Positions 16,694-24,900 of a stretch of 29,870 nt of DNA are shown in pieces. Each line of letters starts with the position of its first letter. Positions within the stretch are counted from its first letter, which is position 1. Position numbers and translations under genes: made by a program. The stretch is from JBFYKJ01 sp041306005 (GTDB lineage: Archaea; Altiarchaeota; Altiarchaeia; JAFGQM01), in NCBI GenBank assembly GCA_041306005.1, contig JBFYKJ010000116.1, forward strand, positions 1 to 29,870, given 5' to 3'. The notes beneath the pieces were generated by a model, which was not told the origin of the DNA, searched no databases, and worked only from the letters and a program-made list of their open reading frames with translations.

Positions 16694-19600
16694 ATGGCCA
16701 AAACCGCGCGCATAAGGAAAAGCCCCATTAAGTCTAAACCCCTGCCGCCGCGCAGGGCCCCGCCAGCGGGCGGGCCCAAGGGCCCGAACATCGGCATGTT
16801 CGCCCTTTTGGCCGCCCTTGCAGCATCCGGGCTTTTCTACTTGTCTGTCTCCCCGCAGGGCAACAACCTGACGGGCGCGGCCCTCACAGACCTGGATATA
16901 TTCAGCCTTCTCTACGGCAACCTGACGGGCGCCGAAGCGCTCGTCGGCGGCCCTCTGGAATCTGCAAGCGTCGGCTGCACGCCGCCCTACCCCGGCCCGT
17001 GGGTCATAAGCGGCACCTCGCAGGTGGTGTGTGAAGACGAGGACATAAACATCGACGGGGGCATCTCAATACGCGACACGGCGAAGCTCACCCTGATAAA
17101 CTGCACCCTGAATTTCACCAACGCATCCGGGACCGACCCGATATTTGTCGTCGCGGGCAACGCCGCCGTAATCGCCAACGACACGTTCTTCGACAACTTG
17201 ACCGGCTTCACGTCAATGGACAGCGCAACAATCAACTTCACCCGGTGCGCCATGCGCAAGGGATTCAGGCCGAAGAGCGAGATAGGCCTCCCAAATCTAA
17301 TGGGCAACTCCGTGAACTACTTCAAGGACACCTATTTTGTGGGCATAACCGAGAGCACCGGCTGGACCAAAGGCTTATACCAGAACGCGGTCTACGGCCC
17401 GCAGCTGGGGATCTACGACAACAGCAACAACACCTTCATAAACTGCACGCTGAACCAGAGGTATTACATCTACGGCAACAGCTATACCCGCATAATGAAC
17501 TCCCGCAGGACGATAACGGACTCGTCCATGAACTTCATAGGCGTAAATGCCCGCGTGTACATAACCGATTCATATTTCAGGGACGGCTTTTGCGTCAACA
17601 ACAACGCCTACGTATCGGCTGACAACGCAACATGGCACGGCTCGATAGGCTTTGGAAACGACGTGGACGCGGTTCTCAGGAACTCCAGGGCCGTCGCCGA
17701 CCTGACCTGCCGCGGGGACTCGAACATAACGCTCGTGAACACCACGATAGGTAGCCCCTCATACGGCTGGCACATAGTCCAGATAGACGGCAGCAAGACC
17801 GCGTGGGTCAAAAACCTGGCATCGGGCAGGCGGCTTTACGAGACCATAAACTCCACTACGAACTTCACGGTCGCGTACTCCAACACAAGCGCCGTACGAA
17901 TTATATTGTCGGTTGTCAGCCCCTCGGTGTCGCACATAAACAACAGCAACATCACGTCGCTGTACATAATGCCAGGCGCCGGCGACGACATGACCGTGCG
18001 GGACATGTACGTCGACAGCAGGCTCAACGCATCCCTTTCCAGCGGCACGACCGCGTTCTCCTCCCGGATAAACCGCACGATCCTCAGCTCGATATCAGTG
18101 TGGGCCCGCTCAAATGCAAAGGCAAGGGTCGAAAACATGACGGGCATGTACAACCTTTTTGCGATGGACAGCTCGCGCGTCAACGCGTCGAGAGTCAACG
18201 TCACCGAGGGCGGCTTTGGGGGAATATGGGGCGTGTATATCGGCCATGTCACAGAAGTGAGCACGTACTGGGACCGGTGCTCGGCAGACTTCACGCACTT
18301 CGCCTCCTCCGAGACCGCCGCCCCGGTCTGCAATCTCGAGTCCGTCTGGACGCCGACCCTCGCTATCATAGCCAGGGCCAACGCCACGATCAACGCCTCA
18401 AAGGTCGCCCTGCCGCCGGGCTCTTACGCGGTCAAGCCCTATTTCGTCCTTTTCGGGCGCAACCATGTCAACTTCACCCTGCCGCAGTCGGATTTGAGCA
18501 GGGTCGACATGAGGTACGCCAAACCGGGGGGGGTGTGGGTCCCCTTCGAGGGCTACCGCCTCGGCAACGGCGTTACGCCCGACCAAGGATACATCTACGG
18601 CTACGTGGACATGCCGAACATGGCTTTCTTCTACTGGAACGGGGCGGAGTGGCTGCCGAAGATACTCTTTCCAAGCACCGAAGTACATAAGAGGTATTAC
18701 CCGGTCTGGGTGTACGACGCCTCCGGGGACCCGGTCGTGGGCGCGAACGCGAGCATCCGCAACCCCTCGGGCGGGCTTGTTTCCTGGGACCTGACCGACG
18801 CCAACGGCGAGGCAACGCCTTATGCTATCTTCGGCCCGACGACCTGGTCGCAGAACTTCACGCTGAACGTCAGCTGGAACCCGACGTACATATTCAATAT
18901 AACCATAACGACGGACACGCCGATAATCATAAACCAGGAGACCTGCTATGACGTGCTAGGCGGCGGGGTCTGCGAGACCGAGGGCGACTGCGAGTGCATA
19001 ACCTCCGCCCTCAACGACAGCCTCAACTGCTGGACGGAGGTCAGGATGAACAGCTCGGTCGTTGACGCGCCCAATACCTGCGCTATATTCGGCCAGGGCG
19101 AGGTGCTCCTCAACTGCAGCGGCTATGCGATAGACGGGAACGGCACGGGGGACGGCGTGCGGGCGGACGGGAGGTCGGGCATCGCGGTCAAGGAGTGTGA
19201 CATCACCGACTGGCAGACCGGCATATGCCTCAACGATGTCTCCTCAAGCGCTTTCTCGCAAAACTCCCTGTTCAACAACACCGACGGCATGTACATGGAG
19301 AGCTCGAATTCGAACCTCATAGAGGACACTATTATATCCAACAGCACCAATGGCATATCTGCCCACCGCAGCGACTTCCTGAATGTCACCGGCAGCACGA
19401 TATCATATGCCCCAGACGGCATCTTCCTGGACCAGTGCGACGACTTCGAAATAGGCGGCAGCCTGATAAGCGCCGCCGGCAACGGCGTTTACGCCCAGTA
19501 TTGCATCGGCGGCACGATAGACGGCAACAACATCACCTACAACGGCCGCGGCATCTTCCTGGACCCGTGCTCTAACACCACAATATCCGGCAACTCGATA

Positions 19601-21877
19601 GCGCGCAACGTAATGGGCATCTTTACAGCCGGGGGCGGCGGCTTTGACATAGTAGGCAACAACGTGACCGACAGTGCGGAGTTCGGCATCGTGGCGGGCA
19701 CGTCCAGCCGCATCGAGGGCAACACCATAGTGCGGAACAACTACACGGGCGTACTGGCCATCGGGCATCATATTGTCGTGGACAACATCGCCAGCTTCAA
19801 CGGCGCGGGGGGCGGGGGCAGTGGTTTCGGGGATGCAGGACAGTGCGGCATAATAGTTGTCGGGTATGTCGGGACGTTTATCGGGGGCTCATACCTTAAC
19901 TTGCCCGCAAACGGCAGCGTAATATCCCTTAATACAGCCAACAACAATGCCTACGCCGGCATAGGCGTTGGCCATGTGGGGGGCGTGGGCAGCAGCGGCG
20001 GCTTAACCATCACAGCCAACCGGGCGGGAAACAACACGGTCGGAATAGCCCTCCTAAACATCATCGACTCCGACTTCAGCGGCAACACCGCGTCGGACAA
20101 CACCGCATACGGCCTGTATATGGATGCGGCCAGCGGCGGGAACGCCCTCATCGGGAACCGCGCCTGCAACAACAGCCTGACGGACGTCTATGATAATGCC
20201 TCGGCGAACAGCGGCGACGACAACACCTGCGACACGGTCTTCCAGTGGAACGACACGGGGGCCGTTGGGTGCACTGTGGACTGCGCCGGCTGCGGCAACA
20301 CGACATGCGACCCGGGCGAGAACTGCGCGACGTGCCCTGACGACTGCGGCTTTTGCTGCGGAAACGACGCGTGCGACTACGGCGAGACCTGCTTCACCTG
20401 CGAGCCGGACTGCGGCCCGTGCTGCGGCAACGGCGTGCTTGAGCCGACCTATGGCGAGGAGTGCGACAACGGGACGGAGAACAACGAAACCTGCGTGCCC
20501 GACTACGCCGAGACCTGCTATTGGTGCGATGAGAACTGCAGCATCCAGACCGAAGAGGGCGAGTCCTGCGGCGACGGCATAATCAACGACGGCGAGCAGT
20601 GCGACAACGCCTCCTACAACGACTTCGAGTGCGCCCCGCCCTACAATGGCACCTGCCTGTGGTGCGATGAGCACTGCCGGACTCAGCAGAATAACGGCAC
20701 ATTCTGCGGCGACGGGGCCTGCCAGACCGACTACGAGTACTGCTGGACATGCGAGGAGGACTGCGGCCCGTGCACCGAGAACTGCACGGACGGCACCGAC
20801 AACGACATGGACGGCGACATCGACTGCAACGACTCGGAGTGCGCCTGCTACCCATCGTGCTTCTCGTGCGGAGACGGCAACTGCACCTGCGGCGAGACTT
20901 ACGGGACATGCCCGTCCGACTGCCCGGTTCCGACTACGACTTGCCGCTGTGGCGACGGCCGCTGCAACTGCGGCGAGACCTGCCACACATGCGAGGACGA
21001 CTGCGGCGACTGCTATGACTGCTCCGAGCCGTGGGAATGCGACCCATGGGGCCCGTGCGTCAACGGGACTCGGCATAGGGAGTGCGATTGCGACTGCGGC
21101 GATGAGGATGACTGCCACGGCGACCACGCCACTGTGCAAGTGTGCGGGTGCACTTCCAACAGCCAGTGCGCGGACGCGAACCCGTGCACTTCGGACTCGT
21201 GCACCGGCGGAGTCTGCGTCAACACCGCGCTGACCGGCACCTCCTGCACCGACGGCGACGCGTGCACCGGCCCGGACACCTGCCAGAACGGCGCATGCGT
21301 TCCCGGCCGGAACATATGCGCCCCGCCGACGCAGGACTGCACGGCCTCATGGTCATGCACTGCTTGGGGCAGCTGCGTCAACGGCTACCAGACCAGGTCA
21401 TGCACCTGCGCATGCCCGGACAACGACTGCGCGGGCGACAGGACCTCCAGGAGGCCGTGCACGACACCCGGCGAGGTCTGCAGGCTCACCCTAAGGATCA
21501 ACCCGGCGGCGCCGCGCGTCGGCGACATGCTTTCGATAGGGGTCATCGACCAGTTTGGGGAGGCTGTCTTGGCCGACCTGACGATCATCTCGCCCGACGG
21601 CAAGGTGGCAAAGGCAAAGAGCCCGCACTCGTTCGAGGTCTCCGCCGCGGGCACATGGCAGGTCGTGGCCGCAAAGGACGGGTGCATAGGCGACGCGGAA
21701 GAGGTGAAGGCCAGCGCGTCCCAGATGCCGGGCGGCGGGATAATCGAGGATATAGTCGGCGCGATAACCGGCCAGCCGCTGCTATTCGGGTTAGTGCTCC
21801 TGTTATTGGCGGTATTCCTGTTTTTGCTCATCGCCAAGCGCAGGAAGAAGAAGGAAGAGGAGTTTGAGAAGATTTAG
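16694..21877 (+). CDS. Giant surface protein: two beta-helix regions, Cys-rich modules, TSP1-like segments, C-terminal anchor
   Basis: A 1727-aa protein, unbroken from the ATG. Order: basic Pro-rich cytoplasmic start (1-32); membrane anchor at 33-52; a first right-handed beta-helix-like region at about 110-600 with Asn ladders and many sequons; a link with a carboxypeptidase regulatory-like beta-sandwich at about 666-715 (VWVYDASGDPVVGANASIRN); a second NosD/PbH1-type beta-helix at about 775-1178 (NTTISGNSIARNVMGIF); a Cys-rich region at about 1196-1596 with five copies of a CG(N/D)..C-GE.C-TC-DCGxC module, two CGDGIINDGEQCDN (DUF4215-like) modules, and two thrombospondin-1-like segments beginning at W1447 and W1553 (WxCxxWGxCVNG); an Ig-like domain; a membrane helix at 1695-1714 followed by RRKKKEEEFEKI. 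Parallel beta-helices often bind or cleave polysaccharide, but no catalytic residues are evident. Confidence 0.88.
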   Translation: MAKTARIRKSPIKSKPLPPRRAPPAGGPKGPNIGMFALLAALAASGLFYLSVSPQGNNLTGAALTDLDIFSLLYGNLTGAEALVGGPLESASVGCTPPYPGPWVISGTSQVVCEDEDINIDGGISIRDTAKLTLINCTLNFTNASGTDPIFVVAGNAAVIANDTFFDNLTGFTSMDSATINFTRCAMRKGFRPKSEIGLPNLMGNSVNYFKDTYFVGITESTGWTKGLYQNAVYGPQLGIYDNSNNTFINCTLNQRYYIYGNSYTRIMNSRRTITDSSMNFIGVNARVYITDSYFRDGFCVNNNAYVSADNATWHGSIGFGNDVDAVLRNSRAVADLTCRGDSNITLVNTTIGSPSYGWHIVQIDGSKTAWVKNLASGRRLYETINSTTNFTVAYSNTSAVRIILSVVSPSVSHINNSNITSLYIMPGAGDDMTVRDMYVDSRLNASLSSGTTAFSSRINRTILSSISVWARSNAKARVENMTGMYNLFAMDSSRVNASRVNVTEGGFGGIWGVYIGHVTEVSTYWDRCSADFTHFASSETAAPVCNLESVWTPTLAIIARANATINASKVALPPGSYAVKPYFVLFGRNHVNFTLPQSDLSRVDMRYAKPGGVWVPFEGYRLGNGVTPDQGYIYGYVDMPNMAFFYWNGAEWLPKILFPSTEVHKRYYPVWVYDASGDPVVGANASIRNPSGGLVSWDLTDANGEATPYAIFGPTTWSQNFTLNVSWNPTYIFNITITTDTPIIINQETCYDVLGGGVCETEGDCECITSALNDSLNCWTEVRMNSSVVDAPNTCAIFGQGEVLLNCSGYAIDGNGTGDGVRADGRSGIAVKECDITDWQTGICLNDVSSSAFSQNSLFNNTDGMYMESSNSNLIEDTIISNSTNGISAHRSDFLNVTGSTISYAPDGIFLDQCDDFEIGGSLISAAGNGVYAQYCIGGTIDGNNITYNGRGIFLDPCSNTTISGNSIARNVMGIFTAGGGGFDIVGNNVTDSAEFGIVAGTSSRIEGNTIVRNNYTGVLAIGHHIVVDNIASFNGAGGGGSGFGDAGQCGIIVVGYVGTFIGGSYLNLPANGSVISLNTANNNAYAGIGVGHVGGVGSSGGLTITANRAGNNTVGIALLNIIDSDFSGNTASDNTAYGLYMDAASGGNALIGNRACNNSLTDVYDNASANSGDDNTCDTVFQWNDTGAVGCTVDCAGCGNTTCDPGENCATCPDDCGFCCGNDACDYGETCFTCEPDCGPCCGNGVLEPTYGEECDNGTENNETCVPDYAETCYWCDENCSIQTEEGESCGDGIINDGEQCDNASYNDFECAPPYNGTCLWCDEHCRTQQNNGTFCGDGACQTDYEYCWTCEEDCGPCTENCTDGTDNDMDGDIDCNDSECACYPSCFSCGDGNCTCGETYGTCPSDCPVPTTTCRCGDGRCNCGETCHTCEDDCGDCYDCSEPWECDPWGPCVNGTRHRECDCDCGDEDDCHGDHATVQVCGCTSNSQCADANPCTSDSCTGGVCVNTALTGTSCTDGDACTGPDTCQNGACVPGRNICAPPTQDCTASWSCTAWGSCVNGYQTRSCTCACPDNDCAGDRTSRRPCTTPGEVCRLTLRINPAAPRVGDMLSIGVIDQFGEAVLADLTIISPDGKVAKAKSPHSFEVSAAGTWQVVAAKDGCIGDAEEVKASASQMPGGGIIEDIVGAITGQPLLFGLVLLLLAVFLFLLIAKRRKKKEEEFEKI

Positions 21878-21920
21878 GGCCCGCCAAGCCCCCTTAAGAC
21901 GCTTGGATTCCCCGATACAG
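21878..21920. other. Short spacer before the 25-bp repeat array
   Basis: Contains a partial match to the array unit (CCCCGATACAG) and nothing else I can identify. Confidence 0.3.
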
Positions 21921-22020
21921 TTGCTTAGCCCCGCTAATACAAGACCCTCCAGGCTCCGCTAAGACAAGACTTGTCCAGCCTCGCTAATACGGGACTTGCT
22001 TAGCCACGCCAATACAGGAC
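21921..22020. repeat. Tandem repeat, four units of exactly 25 bp
   Basis: Units at 21921, 21946, 21971 and 21996 share the pattern (T/C)TG.(T/C)..(A/G)GCC.CGCTAATAC..GAC, with several substitutions but no indels. The array is contiguous, without spacers, between convergent genes; a degenerate remnant extends to the stop of the next gene at 22040. Confidence 0.9.
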
Positions 22021-22039
22021 CATAGACAGCTTAGCGCCC

Positions 22040-22975
22040 CTAAACATTGAGCCACTGCCCGATGTTGGCTTTCCTGGCCTTTTCGTAAACAAGGCTCGCC
22101 ATGGCGACGTCCTGGAGCGCGGTGCCGACTGATTTGAACAGCGTTATATCCTCCTTCTTCTGCCTGACCTTCGCCCCGGCTATGACCTCTTTTATCTCCA
22201 CCGGGCTCCCGGGATAACCCTTGAAGTCGCCTGACTTCATCGCATCCTGCGAGTCTATGGCGATATTGGCCGCTTTCATGAAGTCGTCGTCCAGCTCTCG
22301 TGCATCGGGCGTGTGCGCGCCTATGGACGTGACGTGCGTGCCCGGCTTTATCTCAGCCCCCAGGACGACGGGGGTCTTGGAGACCGTGGACGCCACGACG
22401 ATGTCCGCATCCTGCACGGACATAGGGTCTGAGCGCTCGATCCTTATGTCCAGCTTGCCCATGTCGTAGACGAAATCGGCCATGGCAAGCTCGTTGACGT
22501 CGTATATCTTGGCCTTCTCTATCTTGAACAAGTTGGAAAGCCCCTCGAGTTGCGAGCGGGCCTGCACCCCGCAGCCTATTATGCCCACGGTCTTTGACTC
22601 CCCCCTCGCCATCTTCTTGGCGGCTATGGCGCAAAGCGCCCCGGTCCTCACGGCGGTCAGCTGGGTGCTGTCCATGATGGCCTTTACCTCGCCGGTTTCA
22701 ACATCGCATAGCACAGTGGTCGCGGTTATCGTGGGCCTGCCCTGCCTCTTGTTCTCCGGGTAGTCGCTGACGACCTTGCAGGCGACGCCCATGTCCTCGA
22801 CATACACGGGCATAAAGCCCCACCACTTCCATTCCTTCGTGGGGAGGTTGAATTGCGACTTCGGCGGGTAGACGGTCTTGCCCTTGGCATGCTTAAGGAA
22901 GGCCTTCTCCACGGCCTCTATCGCATCCTTCATGGTCGCCAAGTGGGCGACGTCCGCCTTATTCAGAAACAGCAT
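22040..22975 (-). CDS. Ornithine cyclodeaminase / alanine dehydrogenase family (mu-crystallin fold)
   Basis: A 311-aa NAD(P)-dependent enzyme of the OCD/AlaDH/ketimine reductase family. Landmarks: ACKVVSDYPENKRQGRPTI, the MDSTQLTAVRTGALCAIAA signature, the Rossmann loop GIIGCGVQARSQLEGL, SIGAHTPDARELDDDF and the C-terminal ITLFKSVGTALQDVAMA. Members include archaeal alanine dehydrogenase, ornithine cyclodeaminase and pyrroline-2-carboxylate reductase; which reaction applies here cannot be decided from motifs. Its start lies 17 nt inside the end of the upstream aminotransferase gene, so translation is likely coupled and the two enzymes may act on the same amino or keto acid. It is downstream in a two-gene minus-strand unit. 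Confidence 0.9.
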   Translation of the reverse strand: MLFLNKADVAHLATMKDAIEAVEKAFLKHAKGKTVYPPKSQFNLPTKEWKWWGFMPVYVEDMGVACKVVSDYPENKRQGRPTITATTVLCDVETGEVKAIMDSTQLTAVRTGALCAIAAKKMARGESKTVGIIGCGVQARSQLEGLSNLFKIEKAKIYDVNELAMADFVYDMGKLDIRIERSDPMSVQDADIVVASTVSKTPVVLGAEIKPGTHVTSIGAHTPDARELDDDFMKAANIAIDSQDAMKSGDFKGYPGSPVEIKEVIAGAKVRQKKEDITLFKSVGTALQDVAMASLVYEKARKANIGQWLNV

Positions 22976-24059
22976 CTTTGAAGCCCTCCATGAGCTTGTC
23001 GTTGACCTCGGGCTTGGCAGTCCCGAAGCTGACGTATTTCTTCTCTAGCTCCGGGAACGTGGCGTTCACGTCCCGGATGAGTATCTTGTACTTCTCAAGG
23101 AACATATTCCTTATCTCGGTCGACGTCTTGCCCGACGCCGATATGTCCATGAACGTGAATGAGCTTGCCGAGTCCCAGACCCTGAACTTAAGGGCCCTGA
23201 ACGCTTTTGCCATGCGGGCCTTTTCCGCGGCTATGGTCTTCCAGACGTTCTGGTAATAACCAATGTCGCCAAGCGACGCTATCGAGGAAAAGACCCCGAA
23301 CCGGTTGAACTCAAAGCCGTTCATGACCCTGCCGTATGCCTCGCAGGTCTCCTTCGGCGCGATGAAATAGGCCATCCTCGCCCCGGCAAGCCCGAAGCCC
23401 TTGGAAAAGCTCCTCGCTATGCACAGGTTCTCATACTCGTTGATGACATCGGAGACCGTTTCTCCGCAATATTCATAATAACACTCGTCAACAACCACGA
23501 TGCTGTGCCTTGCGTTCTCGACTATTTTTAAAACGTCGTCCCTCTTCATCTTCGCCGATGTGGGGTTGTTCGGCGTGCAGACGAAGACGAGCTTCGTCTT
23601 TTTGTCCACCGCCGAAATGATCTTCTCAGCATCCATGGCGAGATCCGGCGCCTGCATGGGGACTTTCTTCTCGGCCCCGCCGGCGCGCAGGGTGCCCAGC
23701 ACCAGTTCGGGATACGTAGGGGCCATGTAGACTATGTTCTCGCCCTTGTCGACAAATACCCGCGGCAGGCGGTTGAATGCCTGGTCAAGGGCCTCGTCCA
23801 TGGCGATATTCTCTTTCTCCACGCCGCAGTAGTCGGCTATATTCTGCTGCAGCTCCGCAGTCGGCTCGTCGCCGACATAGACGTACTGCTTTGCCAAATG
23901 GGCGTGGTCTTTTAGGGTTTGGATAACCTTTGGGGACAAATCATACTGGTACTCGTTAAGGTTGAGCCTGACAGCAGGTTTAATCGCAATATTGGCGCCG
24001 TATGACGCCGCTTCGCAGTTCTTCAGATGCGGCAGCATAAGTTCGTTCGCAGAAGCCAT
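22959..24059 (-). CDS. HisC-like class I/II PLP aminotransferase
   Basis: Resembles histidinol-phosphate/aromatic aminotransferases. LNLNEYQYDLSP at the N-terminus, YVGDEPTAELQQNIADYCG, CTPNNPTSAKMKRDD (cofactor binding), VVVDECYYEYCG (PLP pyridine-binding Asp) and the Schiff-base lysine in SFSKGFGLAGARMAYF are all present. I take the ATG at 24059 (366 aa), because a TATA-like TTATTTATA centred near 24092 predicts transcription starting just downstream of the alternative ATG at 24071. No other his genes are near, so it may be an aromatic or other amino acid transaminase instead of HisC proper; with tyrA and pheA close by, aromatic transamination is a reasonable alternative. It overlaps the OCD-family gene. 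Confidence 0.85.
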   Translation of the reverse strand: MASANELMLPHLKNCEAASYGANIAIKPAVRLNLNEYQYDLSPKVIQTLKDHAHLAKQYVYVGDEPTAELQQNIADYCGVEKENIAMDEALDQAFNRLPRVFVDKGENIVYMAPTYPELVLGTLRAGGAEKKVPMQAPDLAMDAEKIISAVDKKTKLVFVCTPNNPTSAKMKRDDVLKIVENARHSIVVVDECYYEYCGETVSDVINEYENLCIARSFSKGFGLAGARMAYFIAPKETCEAYGRVMNGFEFNRFGVFSSIASLGDIGYYQNVWKTIAAEKARMAKAFRALKFRVWDSASSFTFMDISASGKTSTEIRNMFLEKYKILIRDVNATFPELEKKYVSFGTAKPEVNDKLMEGFKDAVSE

Positions 24060-24087
24060 GGTGAGTCCCATAATTTGAAGGGATATC

Positions 24088-24097
24088 TATAAATAAT
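24088..24097 (-). promoter_or_regulatory. Putative TATA box for the aminotransferase gene
   Basis: Minus-strand ATTATTTATA; its centre is about 33 nt from the ATG at 24059 and only about 21 nt from the ATG at 24071, favouring the inner start. Confidence 0.55.
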
Positions 24098-24178
24098 AGA
24101 AGTTCTTGCAGCGGCATTAAATCCTGCAGCATGCGGCTGAGTTTTTCCGGGCTTGCGCCCCGGTTGCATGCGGCGCAG

Positions 24179-24188
24179 TTTTTAAACT
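24179..24188 (+). promoter_or_regulatory. Putative TATA box for the gene at 24213
   Basis: GTTTTTAAAC is centred about 29 nt upstream of the ATG, again near-leaderless spacing. A second AT-rich run (TATAAAAAA, 24195-24203) is too close to the ATG to be the box for it. Confidence 0.45.
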
Positions 24189-24212
24189 ACCACCAGTATA
24201 AAAAACACAACG

Positions 24213-24860
24213 ATGGCCAAAGACGAGAAGCCTGAGGAGGCGCAAGAGGCGCCCCCTGCCCAGGCCCAGCCTGCTGCCCAGGCTGCGCATGCGCCTAAAG
24301 GCAAGGCTCTTAAGGTCGCCGCGCTTGTAATACTGCTCATAGCGGTCGTCGCGATAATCCTTCTCTTGGCCCTATTCGGAAAGGACCTGTTCAAGGCCCC
24401 GGCAACCGGTGGCCAGCCGCCCGGCCCGGCGGTCCCCGTGCAGGGCGAGACGATAAAAGTAGGGACGCCCGGGGCGGCTGGCACAATCACGCGGGAGGCT
24501 GCCAACGCCACGGCGCAGCAGGAGGCCGCCGCCGGCGACGCGGTATACGTCTACTGCCGCCAGCTCAATGCTGGCGACAGGATAGCCACGATGGGCGATT
24601 CCGACAAGTATGAGGCCGCAGGCCCCGCTTGGTTCGCATACATCGACGAGCAGCCGGGGATGTGGTTTGAGCACCCGGTCAAATACGTGTTCATAGACGC
24701 CTCGACAGGGCAGAAGACCGTGTACCCGGAGTCTTGGCCGCCCGACGTGAACGGCAAGGACTTCTTCACGGCGGCCGGGGGCGAATGCCCAGGCAAGTTG
24801 GCGCCGGCCACGGAGTTCGAGGCCGAAGGCGACTTCCAGTCTAATGTTGCAGAGCTTTGA
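24213..24860 (+). CDS. Membrane-anchored extracellular protein of unknown function
   Basis: A 215-aa protein with an Ala/Gln/Pro-rich cytoplasmic N-terminus (1-30), a single membrane helix at about 33-55, then a Pro/Gly-rich stalk and a globular domain of about 120 residues containing two cysteines (YVYCRQL and GECPGK) that could form a disulfide. The ectodomain includes YIDEQPGMWFEHPVKYVFID and is rich in aromatic and acidic residues. I do not recognise the domain. It lies 40 nt upstream of the caspase-like protease start, in the same orientation, so it may be a partner, inhibitor or receptor of that protease, though this is inferred only from position. Confidence 0.7.
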   Translation: MAKDEKPEEAQEAPPAQAQPAAQAAHAPKGKALKVAALVILLIAVVAIILLLALFGKDLFKAPATGGQPPGPAVPVQGETIKVGTPGAAGTITREAANATAQQEAAAGDAVYVYCRQLNAGDRIATMGDSDKYEAAGPAWFAYIDEQPGMWFEHPVKYVFIDASTGQKTVYPESWPPDVNGKDFFTAAGGECPGKLAPATEFEAEGDFQSNVAEL

Positions 24861-24873
24861 CCATTTGCCGAAT

Positions 24874-24882
24874 CATATTATA
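24874..24882 (+). promoter_or_regulatory. Possible TATA box for the caspase-like gene
   Basis: CATATTATA lies about 23 nt upstream of the ATG at 24901. The gene could alternatively be read through from the upstream gene. Confidence 0.35.
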
Positions 24883-24900
24883 CCGCCAAACAAGCGCACG

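Noticed and set aside
20054..21139. A 361-codon open frame antisense to the Cys-rich part of the giant surface protein
   Set aside because: Composition is monotonous Ala/Val, produced by reading Gly/Cys/Asp-rich GC codons on the opposite strand. No domain, and the sense frame is clearly coding.
21921..22020. Could the four-unit array be a CRISPR remnant?
   Set aside because: Units are contiguous with no unique spacers, and no cas genes are in the window. It is a simple tandem repeat.
24844..24900. Upstream ATG for the caspase-like protease
   Set aside because: It would place 19 polar residues before the signal peptide, and it overlaps the end of the preceding gene.
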